From the NCBI RefSeq assembly GCF_016801865.2, contig NC_068938.1, forward strand, positions 9,015,020-9,079,019: a stretch of 64,000 bases of DNA. The letters run 5' to 3'. Below, piece by piece: positions 35,406-46,208 of the stretch. The notes beneath the pieces were generated by a model. It saw nothing but the letters and a program-made list of their open reading frames with translations. It was not told where the DNA came from and searched no databases. The number at the start of each line of letters is the position of its first letter. Position 1 is the first letter of the stretch. Position numbers and translations under genes: made by a program. The stretch comes from Culex pipiens pallens (Eukaryota > Arthropoda > Insecta > Diptera > Culicidae).

Positions 35406-38400
35406 CGAAAGCTAGAGGAAGCATCACAGAACTCCCTTCGAAATAGGAAGGCTCAATAATAAGCAAACGCAACTGGCGCGAAAGAGAAAATAAATCGTGA
35501 AATCGATACCCCGTAATAATAAATTATAAATAATCATTCAATTTAATGATATTATTTATGAATACACAATAAGAACCGCTCGCCGGGTTTTGTTCGCTGC
35601 AAGCTGTGAAGCCGAAGTTGCTGGAGCTCGATTTGCGCACCCCCTTCGACCAGCAAATAATGTTTTCAGATGAGGGAGCCACGATTAGACGGGGCTTCGG
35701 GAAAAATACACATGATTACTGGCGGGCGCGTGGCCATAAGGCCCAGCTGGGTTGGACCGTACCGGTCAATTGGGTCGTATTAGGTTTCAATTACTTCATA
35801 TAGAGTTGTTCGGTTATGACATAATGGGTTTGTGGGTTTGCAAGTGCGGATGAAGCAATTTTGCACAATTATGTCATATTTGTCAGATTCTGTTTGATCA
35901 CATTGTCTCAAAGTGGAAAGCTGTCTTCTTCAAATTAAAAAAAAAAAATGCTTATTAGTCACTATTCAACAATCATTATTCATGATAAGTGACAAATTAC
36001 AACAAGCAACATCACATTCCACACAATCCAACAATCGCTCAGCGTGTAATTACTTCACTAATTACCATCACCAACCGCTGACAAATCAATGGCATAGCCA
36101 GTTTCCCCGCTACGCAGCCACGGACAGACCGATTTGACGGCTGGATCTCCAGATCTAATTGAACATATCTCGGTTGACCTGGCACGCGCACGCCTCTGAA
36201 CTCCATGCACCTTTCAGCACTTGGCCACAATCTGCGGGCTTCAATCTGCGTTGTAAAAATTTATATAGCCTACCAGCAGCTAGTAGACTTACTGAACTAT
36301 GCGCGCGGAGTTGACAATCGCGACTAATTATATGCACGATTCCATCCGAGGCGCAACCAAGAGATGACCATCACTCGCCATCATCTCTGGTGAATCGACG
36401 AAACATGCAATACTGCAGTCTGCTGGTGATTTACAAGTGACTGTCCAAGCCCAAAGCTGGCGGCAGCAGCAGGTTCAGGTCCAGCAGAAGCACTGTGTGT
36501 GTTGAGTGATCAACTGATTTTGATCGGGAAATTGGCCCGCTCTGAACAACTCAAAAGGAAACCGCCGCCGGGGAGGGATTTGAGCACGGAAGGAAATGTT
36601 TCCATGTAATGCGCAATGCTTTAATATCACATTTTTTCAAATCGACTAGGTGCCTTTCAAGCTACACTGCTATGCAATGTGCTAAAATCAGCATGTGAAT
36701 TTTATTCTTGGTGTTTCTTTGGATTTTGTTTTCATAATAAAGTCATGTCTGAGAGTTCCTGCAACTTACATTTCCCTCCGTGCGCCACCATTTCATCGCG
36801 CAAAAATAAATACAAATACGCGTTTAATTCTTGCACCGGTTCCCATCGTGACCATGTGGTGCAGGCGCGCGCTCGCGGAACCATCAAGTCGGCCCAAAGT
36901 CGGCACCCAACATAACCTTCAAAGAGATCCGCGCCCGATAAAATCAATATTCTACCCATTCCAGACCGATTTCTGGCCGCGGCTCGTCTGTTCCTCCGCC
37001 GAGAAGGTCTCTCACCACTAACAATGGAGATCCTCCACCACCAGCGTCCCCTCAAACTTCTCGCATGTCCAAAGTTTTGGCCTTAAAAGCTTCTACATTT
37101 TGCCAAGAATTGAAAACGCGCCGGGATGCTTCGGCAAGCAGCTGATAAGAGAGTCCTTCCAGGCAAATGGATACATTCAGTGGCGCGGCTTGTACAATTC
37201 AATGGATGGATATTGAATAGCGAGTACATACTGAGAGGTAGCATACCGTTTACCGCCGCGGATTCGCCGCGGGATCAAAAGAAGCTGCAGCACGGAAGCC
37301 GTTTCGGAGGGCGGCTTAAATGTTTCTTTGTCGAGCAAGGCAGGCAGCGCAGAATCTTATCGCGTAAAGAGGCCTTAATTCCTTTTTGGACGGGATGTGT
37401 TGTAGTAGGGTTTGCTGTGGAGTAGCCGCGGCTAATGTTGAGCCATTTTGAGATGAAAATCTGTGGGAAAGTAATGTTTTAAGGCATTGATGGGAAGTGG
37501 TTTGTTTAGCGTAGCGTTGAAATACTTGTTCGACATGGAAAAGAAAATCAATAGAATGGGTTACAATGTAGCAACAAGTTTAGGTATTTAATTTCAATAT
37601 TATGAAGTTAATTGAATTTGACAATTTTTTGGACGTAATATGTTGAATAGATTTTTAGTTTGTTAAAAAATCAACCGGAATTATGCAGTAATTTGTTCGA
37701 TCCTGGGAATCATGAGGAAGTTCCAAACTCAACAGGGTGCCACTCAAATCCCTTTTTCAAATTCCTCACTTTTCAAAAATCAATATCGAACGTATTTTCT
37801 TTGAAAAAAAATCAAATTACTAAATATAAGTGTAACAATAGAAACTTAACAACAAATTTCATTTAAAAATCCAACCATCATACCATATTTCTAAACAATT
37901 AAAATAATAAACTTGACAATAACAGAAAAAGTAGAATTATTTAAGTGATAACAACAAATGTATACATCAAAGCACTTATAATGTCAATTCAGTGGAAAGA
38001 CTTGAAAACATTATTAATAGTTTTAACAATACATTAAAAAATGTGCATTCTTTGTGACACCTTTCATACCATAAGTTGCAGCTTTTCATTTTTTTATGGT
38101 TTCATTTTGTTACATGATTTTCAGCTCAATAAATGACATTAGTTGAAAGTGTTTTCAGTTGAGTTAAATTATACGATAAATTACCATCGTTTCGCAATCA
38201 ATCTTCCATTATTTTTTCAATTTTATCCCACGGTAGCACCAATGTATTTATCGAATACTTTTCTTTGAGGGTTTTATACATTTTTTTTTGTATGATATAA
38301 CAATATCCTTTGAAATGCTTACCTAAAATGGAATAGTTTATTTTTATATGATCTATTCCCAGTTTTGAATTCATCAAAAACTAATATTATCAGAAATAAA

Positions 38401-38650
38401 TCTTGACATGAAATTTTCAGACGATCTGATTACTTCAACATGGAAAGTGAATTGAATAGAACTTATTTAAATAAAGTTCATTAATTGTTTAATCTTTTTT
38501 TCTGTAAAATTGGTGTCAAAAATACTTTTGCTTGAATTACAGTAATTCCTGAGAAATTTCTAAAATTTTCGTTAAACGGGAAATATTTTTACACGGGAAA
38601 TTTCGATTAATTAGACGCTTAGAAATAAAAACCAAGATTTTACATTTATG
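35406..38650. other. Gene-free stretch with GC-rich islands
   Basis: 36040-36600 and 36780-37430 are GC-richer and unique-looking and may be conserved non-coding DNA or enhancers of a distant gene. The rest is AT-rich. No exon could be supported by splice sites plus protein similarity. Confidence 0.35.
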
Positions 38651-38733
38651 AATTCGATGCCTCTGTGCTCTCTTATGCTAACTAGATAGGAAAACCAGCA
38701 AGCTTAGTACAAGAGCGCAAGAGGCATCGAATT
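38651..38733. repeat. Compact 83-bp hairpin
   Basis: ATTCGATGCCTCT is followed by CTCT-rich sequence and closed by its complement AGAGGCATCGAAT; stem of about 25 bp with mismatches. It could be a tiny MITE or a small-RNA-type hairpin. Confidence 0.5.
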
Positions 38734-39020
38734 ATTGACGAAATTTTTATTTTTGCAAAAAAAAACTTATTGTGGTAATTAACATCAGAATTTCACAATA
38801 ATTCATAATATTTTCAAACGAGCCCAAGCATGTTGATTATGATATCCAATGCAGAAAAATGCATTTTAAATTGTTTTCATTTGATTAGAAATCCACTTCC
38901 ACCAAAATTTGGTAGTTTTTTGAGAAAAAGAGTGTTTATGCCACCCGATTTTTTGCAGAAATAAAAAAAAATATTTTCAGAGACTTTTTTGTTTGTTATT
39001 TCAAACATAAAATATCTATA

Positions 39021-40005
39021 CAGCAATTCCCCAAAGAAACAGCATGGAAAAAAAACAAAAGTCCTCGGATCGGGCACAAATTTTTTCTGGGGGTTCCTTG
39101 GCCGAAATAATTAGACCCGTATTTTTTTGTTTGGCCATTACGGTGACCTACGGCGTGTTAGGGTGGTCTGAAAAATGGCCATTTTCGTCGATTTTCGCAA
39201 AAAAACACTAGAAAAATCATAACTCCTCGCCATTTTAACCGATTTCAATTGTCTTATACGCAAATGAAAGGATATAAGTTGGCCTTTCAAATAAAAATAG
39301 TAAGAAGTTTCAAAAATCTAGCCTAACATATGAAAAGGGCGTATGAAACTTTAAAATACCGTTTTGACGGTGTCTGGACCAAAAAGCCTATGTCTGGACA
39401 TATTTTTATCGGATTCCCCGGACATTTTTACATAATATTTTAAAAAATGGGAGGAGTTCATTTTCAGGATTCCGAGGTATAGTTTTTTGAAAATAAAATC
39501 CGTTTCTTTAAAATCCGCGTCTTTAAAATTTCAGCAATGACCTATACATGTCTGGGTACCAAAAGTTGCGTCTTTTAATTACGAAAATTTTGGTACCCAT
39601 ACATTTATAGGTCATCGCTGAAATTTTAAACTTATCGCAGTTTTAGTGAAAAAAGTTGATTTTTTCCAATTTCGTCATTCTCCGATTTTTGCGCGCGGCG
39701 CGTCAAAGAAAACATATTTTATTTTCAAAAAATCATATCTCGGAATCCTGTTACTGAACTCCTCCCATTTTTTGGTATGTTACGTAAAAATGTCCGGGGA
39801 ATCCGATAAAAATATTTCCAGACATAGGCTTTTTGGTCCAGACGAAAATAGCCATTTTTCAGACCACCCTAACACGGCGTAGGTCACCTTAATGGCCAAA
39901 AAAAATACGGGTCTAATTATTTCGGCCAGGGAACCCCCAGAAAATTTTTGAGCCCGATCCGAGCACTTTTGTTTTTTTCCATGCTGTTTTCGTGGGGAGT
40001 TGCTG
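39021..40005. mobile_element. 985-bp foldback element with TA duplication
   Basis: The ends are inverted, CAGCAATTCCCC / CAGCAACTCCCC, flanked by TA (39019-39020, 40006-40007). Long inverted arms share GTAGGTCACC / GGTGACCTAC, GGGTCTAATTATTTCGGCC and AGGGTGGTCTGAAAAATGGC. CAG ends plus TA target suggest a pogo-like mobiliser. Non-coding. Confidence 0.75.
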
Positions 40006-40013
40006 TATATATA

Positions 40014-42067
40014 GGGGAGAGTGGGGAGACTTGATCCCCTTTTTTGTATCGCATATAAGTCTGTCAATTTCTCACAAAACTATCAACTTTTTGCATGAAA
40101 TGAAAGCTTAAACATTCAACTATGTTTGGTTAATAAGGGTATTTCACCAGATAAACTCTTCGAATCATGCCAAGCGTTTTAAAAAAATATTTTAAACCGG
40201 CATATTCAAAATGTTGGGGGTAATTTGATCCCCCTTTCAACATTTTGAAGAAATCTTAAGCACAATGTTTCTTATTCATCCAAACTTTTAATTTTCTATA
40301 AGTTACAGCAATTTTACATTAAACCTGTACGTTTGTGTTCAAAATATAACAAGTTTAGCATGCAAAATATTCAAAAACTTAAAATTTTCTTTTTTAGTCG
40401 AAAATTTAGCATGTTTACAAAAGCTGGTAATTTTTGTTTACAAAACTTTTGAAAAATGTTTCAAACTGCAGTAAGTTATGTACAACTATTGTTCGGACGT
40501 TGCCAAATAAACCGGTTCTTGAAGCAGCCTTTTAGTAGGATCAGCTCAAAACTGCAAATTTTTATTTATTAGCTTTAAATTCATCGATTAGTTGTAATAA
40601 ACTTACATTTAATGGTTTTCCAATTTGCTTTCGCAATCCGAACAAACTGTGTCTGTTGTAGACGATTCCTGGCCTAAATTACGCATAATTGTTAGATTTT
40701 TAATTATAATTAAACCTCATCCGTACTTACAAGTGAAATAATAAAGGAAATAATGTAAATTCCAACTAGCCAGAAATTATAATCAATTAAATAGAAAGTA
40801 ATCCAACTAGGCACGTTTAGTGCAGAACTTCTCCTCTCAACTCTATCTAGATTTTCTTCTTACTCCCTATCAGCCCGTTCATCGCGACCGCAGGAACTCG
40901 CCAAACGCAGCTCAGCAGTTTCTGGCAGGGTCGCTGCTACAGTCCGGTGCGCAAAATCCAGACTGCGGTGCTAACAACTATACTAAAGGAAACTATGTAC
41001 GAAAACCCAGCCCAATTATTTAATCTTGAGACTGATTCCATTGACTGTAAAAATGCAGGGATCAAGTCTCCCTAAACGCACTTTTTTAAAAATTGATTGT
41101 AAAAATAGTATGACGATAAATTTAACGTCAAATGCGTAAGGGTTTTGGAGTTAATATGTTTATCAAACAATTCAAGTATAAAACATATTTTTGCCTTCCT
41201 CACTGAGGTAAGGCTATAATCCTGCTCTAAAAATGAACTTTGCATAAAAACGTCGTAGACCCACCTTCATGTATACATATCGACTCAGAATCGAAAACTG
41301 AACAAATGTCTGTATGTATGTGTATGTGTATGTGTGTGTGTGTGTGTATGTGTGTGTGTATGTGTGTGTGTATGTGTGTGTGTATGTATGTATGTGACCA
41401 ACAAACTAGCTCATGTTTCTCGGCACTGGCTGAAACGATTTGATCCGAACCTGTTGCATTCGACTTGGTTTAGGGTCCCATGGATCGAGTTTTATACAGA
41501 TTGAAGTTTCAATAAGTAGTTCAAAAGTTATATATAAAAATGTGATTTCACATATATCCCGATCTCACTTAAATGTATGTAAACTATGTCCGAGTCCATC
41601 ATCCGACCCATCGTTGGTTAGGTTATCAGAAGACCTTTCCAACGAGCCTAAAACATTGGAGATCTGGCAACCTTTTCTCGAGATATGGCCACTTAAGTGA
41701 TATTTATGTACTTTTTTTATTCCAGATCTTAAAAAGAGATGAAATTTTTGTACAATTGTTGGTAATAAGTGAGGAAGGCTCCAATCACATAGGTGGATTA
41801 AGTTAGTTTTTTGAATAATTTTTGAGTGTTTTCTATACTTATCAAAACAAAGAAAAAAGATCTCTTGGAAGTTTTTTGCAGCACTTTTTAGAAATATGTG
41901 TGTAACTCAATCTAAACATTTTTTCATTTTTTTCTTTGTTTTCTACAATGAATTTTAGTCAATTCCGCACAACTTTCTAGAACAAAGCTAATTGTTTTAC
42001 CCACATGCTGACGAGATACAGGCTTGAGATCAAGTGTCCCCGGGGATCGAGCCTCCCCACTCTCCCC
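40014..42067. mobile_element. TA-flanked inverted-repeat element with GGGGAGAGTGGGGAG ends
   Basis: The left terminus GGGGAGAGTGGGGAGACTTG is matched in inverted form at the right (GGGGAGAGTGGGGAGGCTCG, complement). TA lies on each side (40012-40013, 42068-42069). It holds internal motifs like the termini (TTTGATCCCCC, GGGATCAAGTCTCCC). No transposase frame is seen. An HINE-like element sits inside at 41193-41806. Confidence 0.7.
41193..41806 (+). mobile_element. HINE-like element copy E (single central repeat)
   Basis: Forward copy: GCCTTCCTCACTGAGGTAAG at the left, TG/TA microsatellite at 41310-41395, one 164-bp unit (about 41555-41720), then AGTGAGGAAGG, hairpin CACATAGGTGG and TTAAGTTAG next to a T-run. 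It interrupts the element at 40014-42067. Confidence 0.7.
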
Positions 42068-42342
42068 TAGCTTTAATCAAGTTTTCTTCATTTTATTTAA
42101 TATGTAAGTAGTGCAACAATGCAGAATGAAACATAATTTTAACTTGACTCTAGTCATAATCGTTGTAATTACGCTCACATTATGTTTTATTAGTTATGCT
42201 GTCGTTTAAATTTTACTGTAACCCTTTCATTTTGATAAACTTTGTCAAAAATAACCAAAAAAACTGATTTGGAAGTCTGAAAATCTATGTCAAATGCATG
42301 CCACCATAATCTTACAATATTTCAGGAATTAAATGTCGCTTA

Positions 42343-42472
42343 GGGACCATCCATAAACCACGTGGACACTTTTTTGGAAACCTCAAACCCCCCCCCCCCC
42401 CCACCCCTTTCGTGGACAATTGCCCATGCAAAAAAAAAATCTTTTTTGTATGGACCGTGGACAACCGCCATT
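42343..42472. mobile_element. PIF/Harbinger-like MITE, right end lost
   Basis: Starts GGGACCATCCATAAACCACG after TTA, as in the complete copy at 35230, and carries a C-run at 42390-42402 plus GTGGACAATTGCCCATG. The right terminus is missing. Confidence 0.65.
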
Positions 42473-43603
42473 TTCAAATTTTCAACTTTTTCTCAATTTT
42501 TAGTGGATTATGGCAAATTCCCTACTTTTTCCCGACTTTCTCGATTTCCCGACTTGAGTGGCCACCCTAGCTAAAAGTAGTTAAAAATCTACGTTAATTT
42601 TTGTTTAAAGGGCTTTGCATGTTGTAATAACATGTAGTCGTCTATTAGTTAAATATTGATTTTTTTTTTCTCAATACGGGCTTACTGCTCTGATTTGCTC
42701 TCTATCCGAACATGAACGCAATAAATTTCCCTTAGACTGATCAATAATGTATTAAAATGTTGTTCCAACCGCCGGCCGCTTCGTCGTCACAGGGTCTCAC
42801 ACAGGTTTTAAATTTATAATGGCATTGTTTGCTCAGTACCGCGGTACACCCAGCACAACAGGTCCCCGGCCAAGCCAACGCGCGACGCAAGTGTCCACCT
42901 AATCCTAGCGGTCCACGACCACGTGTGTGACAGGTTACGAGCGTGCGGACAAATGCCGTGGCGATTTATCTCCGACGACCGAGGGGACACCTTTGGCCCA
43001 CCATTCAGACTTTATTTTTTACCCCCCTTTTCAATTATTGAACCCGTAATTGATATTTTAGATCACCTCGAGGGATTTGGGACGGGTCTGGCGGGCACGG
43101 TCACCAACCAGCCAATCGATCGACGACAGCCGCGCCAATAGGTGCGAAACCGTGGCCCGAGATCTGCGAACTCACTTGAGCTGGTTTAATTGTTGCCTTT
43201 TGATTTATGGGCCCCGCGGAATGTCCCCGCGACAGTTGGTAATTTTTCTTATTTCTTACACTTCATGGTGGAGAAAAAAAACCGGCGAGAAACGATCGAT
43301 CGGCTGTTGGCTACGGAGCATTAGTGAAATAATAGCTCTTTCGCGTTGAGGGAAGGGGGTTGTGGGACCTCAACTAGATCTATTGGAGATCTTAGGGAAG
43401 GGTGAGTGATGCTATTTTCAACTATTACCAAAAATTGGAATAAATTTTTCCCAGTTCCTAAATAAGAACTCACATGTTTCTGTGGGTGTTGCACAAATCA
43501 GGCATGCTCATGGTTGCTTAAGATGGTTTCATATCATTTATACCGGAAATTTACAATTTTATTAATTGGCAGAAAATTCACTAAAATTTTATTCTATCGA
43601 TTG
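42473..43603. other. Gene-free stretch
   Basis: 42770-43370 is GC-rich and unique-looking but has no supported exon. Possible regulatory DNA. Confidence 0.35.
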
Positions 43604-43688
43604 GAGCGTGTTCAGAGAGCCCAAATCTATCATACCATTACGAAACTGAAGCGTTTACTGACATCGACTTCAAAAATATTGAGTTGTG
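43604..43688. mobile_element. MITE family M1, terminal fragment
   Basis: Matches the right arm of 8932-9209: GCCCAAATCTATCATACC, then GAAACTGAAGCGTTTACTG, ending TTGAGTTGTG. The other arm is absent. Confidence 0.65.
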
Positions 43689-45624
43689 ATATTTAAGATA
43701 AAACGTGTTCCCTTAACCCTACCCATTTCCGCTCTAACTCTAGCGCCTTTCGACACCAAACCAATGAATGAAAAATCTTCACGTGCAAATCGCTTTGCTC
43801 AGACTAATTTATTACCTGAAGGTCCTCGCGGAAGAGGCAACTTGGCACTGCTGCTCGTTGAAAATTTTGAAGAAATCACAAAACTCAGCATCATTTTTCA
43901 CAGCTGATGAACTCAGAAGCGCAGGTGGGTGGAAGGCATACAATGTTCGCGCTCAAAAGTTCGAAACCATTGGCCATCAGGATAATCGATTCGCAACGGT
44001 TTAATCGAACGGAAAAATAAGACAGGAAGCTTCCGCCAAACATCAAAACAGCAAACGAAAGTGAAGACGACGGCTTGGAACAAAAGGGACGTATTTTGCC
44101 TCAATTAATGAAGCGGAAAAAGGTATCTCCAATAAATCGGAATCGAATGAATCGGGATAAAAAGGAGGAAAAAAAAGCGAAGAAACAAAATCACCAAACA
44201 AGTGCCCACCGAATTTATGAATGAAAGGGATTCTGAAGTTCGAGTCTGGAGCCGAAACCGTTGTGTACGAGAGGAGGTCCCTTCAAGATTCAATTTATCA
44301 CACATTTAGCATCATCGCGGTAGCATTTTGGACTTGTTCGAAAATTTTCCTGGCGGCTTCATGAATGGAATTGGTGGGACCTTTGAGCATTTGCCGCTCG
44401 CAAACAATTGAGGCAGGATTTTAACATAATTGCGATTTCACAGGAACCTGTTCGAATCAATCGTGAAACGGTTGCATTTGCATTCAACTTTGTGTGCGAT
44501 TTATTTCGTTTGTAACATTGATTTCTACTACTTCAGGCAGCAAATATATCTTTAATTTTATCTTTATAAAGGTTATACAAAAAAATAACAATTTTGGTAA
44601 ATGTTGATAAATATTCATAATAACCTAAATCTGCTCATAAAAAATTAAAAAAAAAAGTATATAAGTCTTCTCAAAACGATCAGCTTACATTTTAAGAATA
44701 TTATACCACCAATTAAACCACTTCTTTATGACGCACACCACTTTTATAAAGATGACGAAATGACCCATACTTACACATTTATGACGCCCAAGATGTCCAA
44801 TACTCATGTTGTAATCTCTTCCGCAGACGTCATAAAACGAACCACTTTGACATGACAATGCTGCAAATTAGCATCCCCGTTCATCCTGATTCCTGTGCCA
44901 AGCAACGTGCTACAGTCACGAGACTTGAACGCCGCCACACCGTCATCCAGGCGACGAACCTAAATTTGTGCTCCAACGTCATCAAACTTTTTGATGTCCC
45001 ACTCCAAAAAACGAGGACAAATGACGTACCGTCGTAAAAGTGGACCCAAATTTGATGGAAATTTAGGGGGCTCGTTTACGATCCTTACAGGGACAACGAG
45101 GATTCATTCAGAAAAAAATCAGTCGTTTCGTAACATAAAAAGGGACGTTCAAAACGGCGGCTAATTAAATTGTTTAGAACGATTGCTTTTTTTTTTTTTT
45201 CAGCGAGCTGCGCTGTAAAATTACTTCGAAGGGACGATAAATTTCCCTCTCACTACCAGCACTGGGGTCCGTGTTTTGCAAGATTTATGTTGATATTTGT
45301 CATTCAGCGCATTCGGGTCTGCCCGGGCAATGGTCTCTTCATTGTAGAGCAGTGTAATTTACAATCCGCCACTAAATTTAACTATCATTTTCACCTCTCG
45401 CGTTGCCCGCGTTAGAGGTCTTTTGGCGGCAAACTTCGAGCGTCGGCGACGACGAGGCAAAGTTATTGGCACCCCCCGAAGGAGACTCCTTAGGGGAAGG
45501 GGAAGAGGGAGTGGGGGATCTATTTGGTGCGCCATCTCGCGATCCCAATGAGTAATAAAACACCCAGAAGACTGAAGAATCAACGTCCCCGTCGCCGCCG
45601 ACGACGCCGGGCATCGATTGGGGA
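43689..45624. other. Gene-free stretch
   Basis: No supported gene. 45420-45620 is GC-rich and partly purine-rich next to the minisatellite. Arginine-rich open frames here come from CGC/CGG-rich composition. Confidence 0.35.
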
Positions 45625-45644
45625 AGGGTTGCCAGATATGTTTA

Positions 45645-46159
45645 TTTTTGTCATTTTTGTCATTTTTGTCATTTTTGTCATTTTTGTCATTTTTGTCATT
45701 TTTGTCATTTTTGTCATTTTTGTCATTTTTGTCATTTTTGTCATTTTTGTCATTTTTGTCATTTTTGTCATTTTTGTCATTTTTGTCATTTTTGTCATTT
45801 TTTTCATTTTTGTCATTTTTGTCATTTTTGTCATTTTTGTCATTTTTGTCATTTTTGTCATTTTTGTCATTTTTGTCATTTTTGTCATTTTTGTCATTTT
45901 TGTCATTTTTGTCATTTTTGTCATTTTTGTCATTTTTGTCATTTTTGTCATTTTTGTCATTTTTGTCATTTTTGTCATTTTTGTCATTTTTGTCATTTTT
46001 TGTCATTTTTGTCATTTTTGTCATTTTTGTCATTTTTGTCATTTTTGTCATTTTTGTCATTTTTGTCATTTTTGTCATTTTTGTCATTTTTGTCATTTTT
46101 GTCATTTTTGTCATTTTTGTCATTTTTGTCATTTTTGTCATTTTTGTCATTTTTGTCAT
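45645..46159 (-). repeat. Pure 9-bp minisatellite (TGACAAAAA)n
   Basis: About 57 copies of TTTTTGTCA on the plus strand, almost without change; exceptions are a T substitution near 45800 and one extra T near 45998 that shifts phase by one. It is bracketed by a perfect 13-bp inverted repeat, AGGGTTGCCAGAT (45625-45637) and ATCTGGCAACCCT (46196-46208). Long open frames through it are artefacts of a 9-bp unit. Confidence 0.95.
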
Positions 46160-46208
46160 GTTGAGACTTGAATAATTTTAGAACAATTTCCCAAAATCTG
46201 GCAACCCT

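Noticed and set aside
45359..46175. Long Phe-Val-Ile or Asn-Asp-Lys repeat open frames on both strands
   Set aside because: Same artefact of the 9-bp minisatellite, plus CGC-rich flanking DNA.
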